NCBI GenBank assembly: GCA_035610365.1
Contig: CM069432.1
Location: forward strand, 14,322,001 to 14,386,000
Direction of reading: 5' to 3'
Source of the DNA: Aquatica leii
Lineage: Eukaryota; Arthropoda; Insecta; Coleoptera; Lampyridae
DNA: 64,000 nucleotides
Part shown: piece after piece, positions 56,222-64,000 of the stretch
How positions within the stretch are numbered: position 1 is the stretch's first letter
How the letters are laid out: every line of letters starts with the position of its first letter
Translations under genes and position numbers: made by a program
Notes under the pieces: model-generated
Database searches by the model: none
Seen by the model: only the letters and a program-made list of their open reading frames with translations
What the model was told of the DNA's origin: nothing

Positions 56222-59200
56222 ACGTCCCGTTAGAGTTCAGTACATTAAAATTCAATTTTACATTGGTTTATTTTTTGCAACCAATATTGCACGTAAATTT
56301 ATTCAGTTTGGCAACGTCGCGTTGTTTTAAGCGACTTGAGTATTAGCTTAAGCTTGCACTTCCGCTTGGGCCACGCTTGGCCGTGCGTGTCGTAGTGATG
56401 CGGGGAAGACACATTTTCTTGATCATGGCGTAAAAACGCATACAATGTAATTTTTATTCATTCCATCTAATTATTGGTGAGTTTACCTTTATTTTGATAT
56501 AATTTTTCTATTGAATTCAACATTTTTAGTGATTTCAAAATGTTACGCAATATATTTAGACAAAGGAATTTATTTTGAAGGCCGTTGCTATGTAACGTGA
56601 GTACAGCATGTCATTCAAAAAACCATTCTAATTATTTACATTTATCATGTATCATGGAACATTAACGAAGATAATACACTTTCAGTGTGCGGTTCAAAAT
56701 CTACAAGTGTTGAAAATCTATGCGTGTGCTTAAATATGTGGAATATGTTTCAATGTAATAGTGTGAAAAATTGTAATAGCAGATTGCTTGACTTAGTTTT
56801 TAGTAATTTAGCCAATACAAAGGTAGATAGATACATTGGTTCCTGAGGACCAATATCATCCTTCCTTGTCAATATGTGTGGAGCGTACATGCTATGAACC
56901 ATCTCTAAATTACGATTATTATTACTACAATTTTCAAAATGGTAATTATCTAGATCTAAGTTATTACTTGTCTAACATTAACTGGGACTTTCTTATGTCG
57001 TTAAGTATAAATGAGGCTGTAAATTGCTTCTATGACATTTTGTATAAAGGCTGTCAAAATTTTGTTCCTATAAAACGTGTTTATAAAAACAAAAAAGCAT
57101 TTCCTATCTGGTACTCATCTTCATTGCGTGAAATGATAAGGAAAAAAAATTTGTATCATAGATTGTTCAAGTCTACCAATAACCTCGATTATTATCACGA
57201 ATTCTCTAAATTACGTAGTAAATGTAAGCTTCTATCAACTACGTGTTATAAATCCTACATTGACAATATTGAAGGTAAAATAAAAAATAATCCTAATTAC
57301 TTCTGGACCCATATTAAAAATCAAAAAGGTGAAAATTGTTTGCCATCTGAAATGACCTTTGGTTTACATAAAAGTAGTAATGGGCAGGAAATTGTGAATC
57401 TTTTTGCAAAGTTTTTTGGTTCTGTGTATAAACCTACAAGCAATTGTTCTCCCCAACACCAAACGACAAGTTTTTCTACTAACGTTATTAACTTATCTAA
57501 CTTAAACATTACTGCTTCTGATATATTAAAGGAACTTAATAATTTAAATTACAAAACAAAGTGTGGTCCTGATAACATTCCTGCCATTTTGTTAAAAAAG
57601 TGTTGTTATGTTCTAACTTATCCAATCCAAATTCTCTTCAATAAGTCTTTATCATCAGGAATATTTCCTGACATTTGGAAAACCAGTTTTGTTACTCCTA
57701 TTCACAAAAATAAGAGTAAAATCGATATTTCTAACTATAGACCAGTAACAAAATCGTCTGAAATTCCTAAGTTGTTTGAAAAAATTCTTGTTTCAACTAT
57801 GTTTCCTTTACTTAAACATATTATTGCAGAAGAACAACATGGCTTCTATCCTAATCGTTCAACTACTACCAATCTCATGTTATTTCAAAATTCAATCTAT
57901 AAGGCTTACGATCATAATGCGCAACTTGATGTCATTTATACTGATTTTGCAAAAGCCTTTGATTGTGTTAATCACAACATTTTAATTAATAAACTAGACA
58001 ATATAGGCATTCATGGATCACTACTTGCATGGATAGAAAGTTATCTTTCTAATCGTGCTCAAATAGTCCAATACAAAGGTTTCACTTCCTTTCCTATATC
58101 AGTTCACTCTGGTGTTCCACAAGGTGCTCATCTAGCACCGTTATTATTTCTGATTTTTATTAATGATATTAGAGAAGTCTTTAAACATTCAAATATACTA
58201 TTGTTTGCCGATGATTTAAAAATTTACAAAATTATAAATTCTTTGGATGATTGCCTTCTACTGCAGCGTGACTTAAACAATTTCTACATTTGGTGCTCAT
58301 CAAATTTTATGGATTTAAATTTAAATAAATGTTTTACAATGTCATTTCATCGCATCAACAATCCCATCAAATTTTCCTATAAAATTAATGACATATTCTT
58401 ACAGAGCTTAAATTCTATCACCGACTTAGGAGTAACATTTACTTATGATTTAAAATTTAACAAACATATAAATAACATACGAAACAAGGCGACTAAAGCT
58501 TTAGGCTTTATTGTTAGATCTTCATCGCATTTTAACAATCCTGATACTATTAAATTATTGTATACATCTCTAGTTCGCTCACATTTGGAATACTGCAGTA
58601 TAATTTGGTCACCATATCACTCAACTCTCATCACTACTATTGAAAAAGTGCAACAACGATTTTTAAGATATTACTCTTTTAAAACCAGAATTCCACTATC
58701 TAGTTACTTACAAACCTTGTCTCAACTTAATATTAATACATTACATTCTCGAAGGATATTTCTAGATCAAATATTTTTCTATAAACTGCTAAATGGAATT
58801 ATAAACTGTTCATCTCTTTTGCAACTGGTTAGTTTGAATGTTCCAGCCAAAAACCTTCGTTTTGTTAATATGTTCCATTTAAAAGTGAGCAAAACTAATT
58901 ACCTCCAACATTCTCCACTTCAAAGACTGATTAATACAGCTAATATATATTCAAGCATTAACTTTTTTGACAGTAGTTTGAAGTTTAGAAATGACTTAAA
59001 AAAAGAATTAGTTAAACTAGATATTCAGTATTATAGCAACTAATTTTACAAATTTAATTTAATTGTCAGTTAATATCATTGATTATTATATTATTAAAGC
59101 ATACCTATGTTAATTTATGTTTGTAAACTAAAATTTTTTTTTTTATTGTTTTTTCTTTTAGTGTACAATTTATTATTAACATGTATTTAGTCTATAAGTT

Positions 59201-59280
59201 ATATATTATTTTTATTACTCTATCTTATTTGTATATCTTTGGGTTTTACCCGTATTTAAAATAAATTAAATTAAATTAAA
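56222..59280 (+). mobile_element. CR1/Kiri-like LINE inserted in BEL
   Basis: Starts about 56222 (GTAACGTCCCGTTAGAG) after the BEL frame and ends with short ATTAA repeats (59255-59280), a tail form typical of the CR1/L2/Kiri group. Endonuclease is only a remnant near 56700-56830; the RT frame is open for 735 codons. The BEL sequence resumes at 59281, but the BEL reverse transcriptase is missing between the two flanks, so the insertion came with, or after, a deletion. Confidence 0.8.
56836..59043 (+). CDS. LINE reverse transcriptase ORF (CR1/Kiri-like)
   Basis: An uninterrupted frame of 735 codons; the nominal first codon is TTG at 56836 just after an in-frame TAG, and the preceding endonuclease tail (LLDLVFSNLAN) is in another frame, so the true start is lost. 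Residues 1-230 are the linker region with FPIWYSSSLREM and YFWTHIKNQK. RT motifs follow: KTKCGPDNIPAILLKKC, NYRPVTKSSEIPKLFEKIL, DVIYTDFAKAFDCVNHNIL, VHSGVPQGAHLAPLLFLIFIND and the catalytic LFADDLKIYK, then DLGVTFTYDLKFNKHI and LVRSHLEYCSIIWSPYH in the C-terminal domain. All catalytic residues are intact, so this is a recent insertion, although its endonuclease is broken. Confidence 0.88.
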   Translation: MVPEDQYHPSLSICVERTCYEPSLNYDYYYYNFQNGNYLDLSYYLSNINWDFLMSLSINEAVNCFYDILYKGCQNFVPIKRVYKNKKAFPIWYSSSLREMIRKKNLYHRLFKSTNNLDYYHEFSKLRSKCKLLSTTCYKSYIDNIEGKIKNNPNYFWTHIKNQKGENCLPSEMTFGLHKSSNGQEIVNLFAKFFGSVYKPTSNCSPQHQTTSFSTNVINLSNLNITASDILKELNNLNYKTKCGPDNIPAILLKKCCYVLTYPIQILFNKSLSSGIFPDIWKTSFVTPIHKNKSKIDISNYRPVTKSSEIPKLFEKILVSTMFPLLKHIIAEEQHGFYPNRSTTTNLMLFQNSIYKAYDHNAQLDVIYTDFAKAFDCVNHNILINKLDNIGIHGSLLAWIESYLSNRAQIVQYKGFTSFPISVHSGVPQGAHLAPLLFLIFINDIREVFKHSNILLFADDLKIYKIINSLDDCLLLQRDLNNFYIWCSSNFMDLNLNKCFTMSFHRINNPIKFSYKINDIFLQSLNSITDLGVTFTYDLKFNKHINNIRNKATKALGFIVRSSSHFNNPDTIKLLYTSLVRSHLEYCSIIWSPYHSTLITTIEKVQQRFLRYYSFKTRIPLSSYLQTLSQLNINTLHSRRIFLDQIFFYKLLNGIINCSSLLQLVSLNVPAKNLRFVNMFHLKVSKTNYLQHSPLQRLINTANIYSSINFFDSSLKFRNDLKKELVKLDIQYYSN

Positions 59281-59934
59281 TATATAAGTCAACAACAATT
59301 ACGTTTTACAAAACGATCCATTTTATCGGACATTGCTAAATTGTATCATCCATTAGGATGGCTAGCCCCAGTTACAGTAAAAGCTAAACTATTAGTCCAA
59401 AAATTATGAATTAAAAGAATTTTTTGGGACCAAACTGTTCCCAATGAAATACAACAAGAATGGATTAAACTTAGAGAAGAATTACCGTGCGTACAGAAAA
59501 TATTGGTAGACAGGTGGAAGGGATATACAAGTAAAATACAACAATAAGAACTACATCGATTCTGTGATGCATCAGAAAAGGCTTACGGAGCAGTAATATA
59601 CAGCAAGGTAACATATACAAACGGAAATAACTACATAAAACTACTATATACCAGGTTCAAGGTGGCACCACTGAAAACAAGAAAGACAATTCCTAAATTC
59701 GAATTATGTGCCGCAGAATTATTGGCCAAAATAGTACAACAAGGCCTAAATGATTTACATCTGTCCAACATCAATGGTTTTTGTTGATCGGACTTAACAA
59801 TAGCTTTATCGTGGATAAAAGCAGGGCCGGAAAAGTGGAAAACATTCGTAGCTAATAGAGTTAGTACAATTTGTAGAATAATATCAAGTGGCAATCCTGC
59901 TGACATAATATTCAGAGGGATAACACCATCTAAG
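59281..59934 (+). pseudogene. BEL Pol: region after the reverse transcriptase (peptidase-A17 type / RNase H)
   Basis: LRFTKRSILSDIAKLYHPLGWLAPVTVKAKLLVQ is the standard segment just downstream of RT in BEL/Pao. It continues with FCDASEKAYGAVIYSK, TIPKFELCAAELLAKI and LSWIKAGPEKWKTFVANRV of the RNase H part, with at least three stops. The piggyBac cuts it at the TTAA 59935-59938. Confidence 0.88.
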
Positions 59935-59938
59935 TTAA

Positions 59939-62347
59939 CCCATTAGTGCATAAAGTTTATGGGAGACATTGTACAACGATTTTTTGCTTCATTAGGATAA
60001 TAGTGGGACTCGAAACCAAAATCAAAAACAAAAAAAAGGTTATTTTTACAAAACTTATAGACCGTCCCTTTAAGGGGACTGTATGCTCAGAAGTTCCTAT
60101 AAGGTATGATATTGCCTAAAACAATTTTTGGGATGTAGTCCCACATTACACTTGATACAAATTAAATTGGCCTTTTTGCCACACGTGGCACATCTACGAT
60201 CCGTTGGACAATAATCGACAATATGACTCCTCTCGTCATACCTCACTTCTCGGATAGGTTTAGGAGGTTGCTTACCCTTTACAGACTTTATACCGTATGT
60301 GTTTAATAGAATCAAACACAAGCTTCTCCTACAATTGAGTAAACTTTTAGACACCGGATCGTTAGGATGAATTTTACGCATTAGTAGCCAGGCATTTACA
60401 ACACTGACGTCAAATAAATATGCAAATATTGGCCACCACCATCTCCGTTGTCGGATCCTGGTTCTGTAATTTGCTACCATCCCATCGAATTTATCAACTC
60501 CCCCCATTCCTTTATTATAACTATTTATAATTTTTGGTTGGGGCAAAGCTATTTTTTATTTCTCGTTTCTAGAATATTGTAGGACACTCTTTGTTTTAAT
60601 ATTATCAAAATTTGTTGCAGCACAAACGATTTTATTGTCCTTCTACTGAACCACGGCCACCTTATTAGAAAATTTATACTCAAAATGACCCCGTTCTCTT
60701 GCTTTCCACATCTTATTTTGGTTTAAACCCTTCAGTGGACAGTTTCCTAAACGATTATCACGGAGTGTTCCGCTGGCACAATACCCATTATCGGCAAGAT
60801 GACTCAATAAATTCACAGATGTGAAATAGTTGTCGAGAGAGCTTGTATCCTTCATTGGCAGGTATATTTGCAAGCTCTACTAACGACAGAACTACTTGGC
60901 CACCTAATCCAAAGTCATATTTACTGGTTTCTGTTGACTTCCCAGTATATAAATCAAATGCCACCATATATCCGTTGTCAGTACACAAGGCCCAGTTTTT
61001 AAAGCCGAAACTGATGGGCTTTCCTTTGATATATTGCTTTGCGTAATGTTTACCATAATACGGAATCATACTCTCGTCTATGCTCAGATTCTCTTCTAAT
61101 CCACCAAACTTTTTGAAATTCTCATTTAGATTTGAAATGAGCGGTCTTAGTTTATAAAGTTGATCATTTTTGTTAATTTTAGAATTATCGTTGAGTTGCA
61201 AATTTCGTAATATCAATTCAAACTTATTAGCCGCATACTGTCTGATAAAATTTTCGGAACATGATCTTCTCGAGCCCAATACATTCTTTTGTTAGTGTAT
61301 TTTCCGTAACCAGACAATAGCAGACCACCAAAGAAACCGTACAACTCTTCTTTGGTTAAGTTTAAGGGTTGATTTGAGTTTTTTCCCAAAGCATATACAT
61401 TGCTTTCCTCTATAATGTGCTCCAAAATGTTGTCGTTGAAAAAAAAGGAAAAGAATTCTACAGATGACGTTTATTGTGCACATCCGTTGGTGGACCTTTG
61501 GGCAGACAGTGAGTATTCAACGCAAACTGAGGTTCCGGTTCGTCCCATTTGATTTCTTCTTTCTTTGGTGACTCCCTTTTATTAATTGTGGTAGTAGCTG
61601 ATTTGTTCTTCTTCGCTAATTTTCTCTTCTTAGCTCCTTGTTCCTCTGGTAAGGTAGATTTTGGCTGTACAAAAAATAAGAGGGACAGGTCATCATCACT
61701 TGAGTCTTGCATGTCGTAAGGTAAACTTTCTGGCTGATCTGAACCTGTTCCAGGTTGTGAGTTATGATATCAAATAACCTCAGCTTCCGATTGCAACATT
61801 GCACGACCTAAATGGTTGACATTTCCTTCATGCTCGTCATCTGAACGATCACTGTCTTGGTCGGTTTCCTGTCCGTCGTCGGGTGGAGCAATGTAAATAT
61901 CCGCAGAATTGATTTCCGCATCTTCTAGAGCTGCTATCAATTCATGAAGAGGCAGGCTGGAATAATAATTGATTTTCAAGAAAAGTAGTCATTATGCGCC
62001 ATGCCTTTAAAGGGACACGAGCTTTAGGGCCTAATTAAGTCACATTAGAATGAACAAATGATCTCAGTGCGTTAGTAATGCAATATTACAGTACTTTAGC
62101 AATATTTTAAGATAAGGATTTGACACTTCTAACCTATGAATTGTTCATAATTTCAAATAAACTTACCCTCCGCGCCTTGTGCTGTAGAAGCTTGGGTCCA
62201 TTTTTGTTTAAGTTGGAATATCTAATAAGCAGGAAGTGTATTTAACACACTAGAAGTCACCAATAAACACACACACTTCAAATACACATGAAAGCCTAGA
62301 ACCGCAAATACCGCGGTCCCTTTTAAGCGACTGTATGCACTAATGGG
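59939..62347 (-). mobile_element. piggyBac-type DNA transposon 2, inserted in BEL
   Basis: Ends CCCATTAGTGCATA (59939-59952) and TATGCACTAATGGG (62334-62347) are perfect 14-bp inverted repeats, flanked by TTAA on each side (59935-59938, 62348-62351). Length 2.41 kb is standard. Inside each end there is a related inner motif (CCCTTTAAGGGGACTGTATGC near 60064 and CCCTTTTAAGCGACTGTATGC near 62318). BEL reading resumes directly after the right TTAA, so the insertion is clean. Confidence 0.95.
60097..61979 (-). pseudogene. piggyBac transposase 2, all three Asp present but frame broken
   Basis: ATG at 61979 starts an acidic N-terminal region (QETDQDSDRSDDEH). One stop (61770) and frame changes near 61460, 61215, 60790 and 60640 follow. 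Motifs: LNLTKEELYGFFGGLLLSGY, NKFELILRNLQLND, LSIDESMIPYYGKHYAKQYIKGKPI (first Asp), SLDNYFTSVNLL (second Asp), MGGVDKFDGMVANYRTRI (third Asp) and RRWWWPIFAYL. The C-terminal CATCGKKANLICIKC and CFRQYHTL is the cysteine-rich finger that binds terminal DNA in this family. It ends at 60097. Because the ends are perfect but the frame is broken, the copy may still be mobilised in trans. Confidence 0.9.
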
Positions 62348-62351
62348 TTAA

Positions 62352-63138
62352 AAGAAAGTAATGTATGGTGGTAGGGACCACTGTGGTTACAATTGAATTT
62401 GTTAATTTACTAACATTAAACGGTATCTTTACAACAACAGAAGCAGCTTGAAAACCACAAATAAAAAACTTGACTATCGACATTGAAGGACTCACATTGG
62501 AATCAAGACTTTCATCGTTACAAAAGTTTATTAGGGTAGCTGCGTATTGTATTAGATTTTCAGCAAAGTGTAGAAACCGGTCAAGTAACTCAAGCTATAT
62601 TACAACAGAAGAATTAAACCTTAGTATGATAAAAATTATAAAATTGTTCCAACACAAGGAATAGAAAAAAGAAATCACGAAGATTCAACAAAAACAGGTC
62701 ATTGACAAAAAAAGTCGACTGTTACCATTACAGCCATTTCTTGACTCAAATGGAATTCTTCGAGTTGGGGGAAGACTTCAACATTCCATATTACCATAAA
62801 ACGAAAAGCATCCTATACTTATACCACATAATAGTGCAATCGTAAAATTAATTGTAAGAAATGCATATTACAAACTATTACATGGTGGAAACTAACTTAC
62901 TGCAGCATATATACGACGCAAGTATAGAATAATAAACGTCAAACAAATCATTAGTTAATAAATCCATGGATGTATGAAATGTTTACCGTATAGAAATTCA
63001 ACGTTACAGCAAGTAATGGGACTACTACCAGCGCCCAAAGTAACACCATCATCACCATTTACTCACACAAGAGTAAATTACGCAGGACTTATACAGATTC
63101 GAACTTTTAAAGGACGAGGACATTACTCGTACAAAGGA
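62352..63138 (+). pseudogene. BEL integrase N-terminal part, cut by gypsy A LTR
   Basis: After the piggyBac the BEL frame continues with LTLESRLSSLQKFIRVAAYC, then [39 protein letters not shown] and LLHGGN of the zinc-binding region, CLPYRNSTLQQVMGLLP and TRVNYAGLIQIRTFKGRGHYSYKG, the start of the DDE core (first Asp of VDYAGP has become Asn). It is interrupted at 63139 by the LTR. Several stops are present. Confidence 0.88.
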
Positions 63139-64000
63139 TGTTACAAGCTTTATGTCTTACGAACCGTGCACGGCCAACTCACGCAGTCGGAGATAGAGGA
63201 GGTTCACAGGAAGTATGCTTAAGGGCGCCAGATCTGATCCAAGATAACACTTCTGCCTCGATCACGACAGACGGTCCAAACTTGTAACTAAATTGGAGGT
63301 TCGTAATCCTTATTACTCTGATGTTCGAGTAGCCAAAATTAGTTAATAGATAACGATAATTACAGGAGAAAGAAAAAAATAACAAGAGAGATTAACAAAT
63401 ATAACCACTTTAATGTGTTAACGTTGAATATTAACAAGAGTATATGAAATTTCTTCACCCATCTATGCTCGAATGATTTCTAAGTATAATTAACAAATAT
63501 CACAACTTTAATTTAGTAGCGTAGCAAATTGACAGCTATATATTAAATTCTCCAACCATAAATACTAGGAGGGTTAACAATTATCGTTAACAAGTGTAGA
63601 AAACTTTGATTTCGCAACACATAAGATTTACAAGATTATATCGAATTTTTAGTGCATGAATGCCCGCAGTATCGGCAACACACAACCCACATTTAAGTTA
63701 GGTCGAAACGAACAGCACAGAAAATCTCGTAATAAATATGTTTTTCACACACAGCATGCTATACAGTTACATGAACGATTAAAGTTACCTTATTGGTATA
63801 TAAACGGTAAACGTAATTACGGTCATTAACATTAATCAAAATTCCGTGAGTAACTTTCGTGACGATATAAAAGTTAAGCAAATAAACTCACCCCAAAATC
63901 CAGTGTCCACTTTCGCAAAGAAAACGTTTTTCCCGCTAGCGGCCTGTAATAAGTATTTAAAAGCAAATCGTGTCACACACTAACTCACGAAGAATAGGAA
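63139..64000 (-). repeat. gypsy A LTR, copy at right edge (incomplete in window)
   Basis: Begins TGTTACAAGC within the BEL integrase and aligns with the copy at 571-1779 in the same orientation (GCACGGCCAACTCAC, GGGCGCCAGATC, GTGTCACA..AACTCACGAAGA). By that alignment about 350 bp more should follow outside the window. Whether it is a solo LTR or part of a complete element cannot be told. Confidence 0.8.

Larger units (their letters stand above)
53784..63138 (+). mobile_element. BEL/Pao retrotransposon, heavily interrupted
   Basis: Collinear plus-strand pieces of one BEL/Pao element: gag (53839-54890), protease (about 55432-56218), the peptidase/RNase H region after RT (59281-59934) and integrase (62352-63138). 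They are separated by an insertion of about 0.5 kb, a 3.06-kb LINE, a 2.4-kb piggyBac and finally a gypsy A LTR. The reverse transcriptase core itself is absent. Numerous stops show it is the oldest element in this part. Confidence 0.85.

Noticed and set aside
1-64000. CRISPR arrays, prophage genes, tRNA or rRNA genes
   Set aside because: No regularly spaced repeats with unique spacers, no bacterial gene organisation and no cloverleaf or rRNA signature seen; the window is eukaryotic.

Overview
This is an AT-rich eukaryotic, almost certainly arthropod (probably insect) window made of nested and decayed transposable elements. No complete cellular protein gene is recognisable. The evidence is the element mix: piggyBac, Tigger/pogo, Penelope with GIY-YIG, Ty1/copia with an initiator-tRNA primer site, two gypsy families, BEL/Pao and several LINE clades, all broken by stops and frameshifts, together with short GT-AG introns. 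The species cannot be named from the sequence.

Layout, left to right. 0.6-1.8 kb: solo-type LTR of a gypsy family (gypsy A). 2.9-4.7 kb: deleted piggyBac with TTAA ends. 6.3-11.1 kb: old purine-rich LINE, itself carrying an 85-bp palindrome inside a 121-bp insertion and a 1.87-kb solo LTR with AAAT duplications. 13.9-22.4 kb: two nearly identical Penelope copies in inverted orientation, with an internally deleted gypsy A element and its 1.5-kb 3' LTR between them; a 12-bp repeat brackets the whole block. 22.5 kb: a 10-bp tandem repeat. 23.2-27.1 kb: a decayed, intron-containing minus-strand gene of a family I cannot name, with three PCNA-binding-like motifs. 27.3-27.8 kb: a possible spliced 39-residue ORF with a poly(A) signal.

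29.7-38.6 kb: a GIY-YIG fragment, then a copia element on the minus strand, a nearly full-length jockey-type LINE on the plus strand, and a hammerhead-like motif. The outer pieces may be the two ends of one older Penelope element split by the later insertions. 40.3-40.9 kb: RTE-type LINE 3' fragment. 41.2-45.7 kb: second gypsy family (gypsy B), minus strand, with its 5' LTR. 48.6-50.8 kb: Tigger/pogo with terminal repeats and TA duplication. 50.8-53.1 kb: unclassified DDE-like transposase gene whose N-terminal ORF contains a Tigger segment. 53.4-63.1 kb: BEL/Pao element interrupted successively by a ~0.5 kb insertion, a CR1/Kiri-like LINE that sits where the BEL reverse transcriptase should be, a piggyBac with clean TTAA ends, and finally a gypsy A LTR running off the window.

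The reading frames work as dead or dying transposition machinery rather than as a pathway. The nesting order gives relative ages: BEL is older than the LINE, the second piggyBac and the last gypsy A LTR. The points most worth a second look are the bracketed Penelope inverted pair with hammerhead-like RNA motifs, the multi-PIP gene, the Tigger-containing chimeric ORF, and the palindromic insertion with a 13-bp target duplication.
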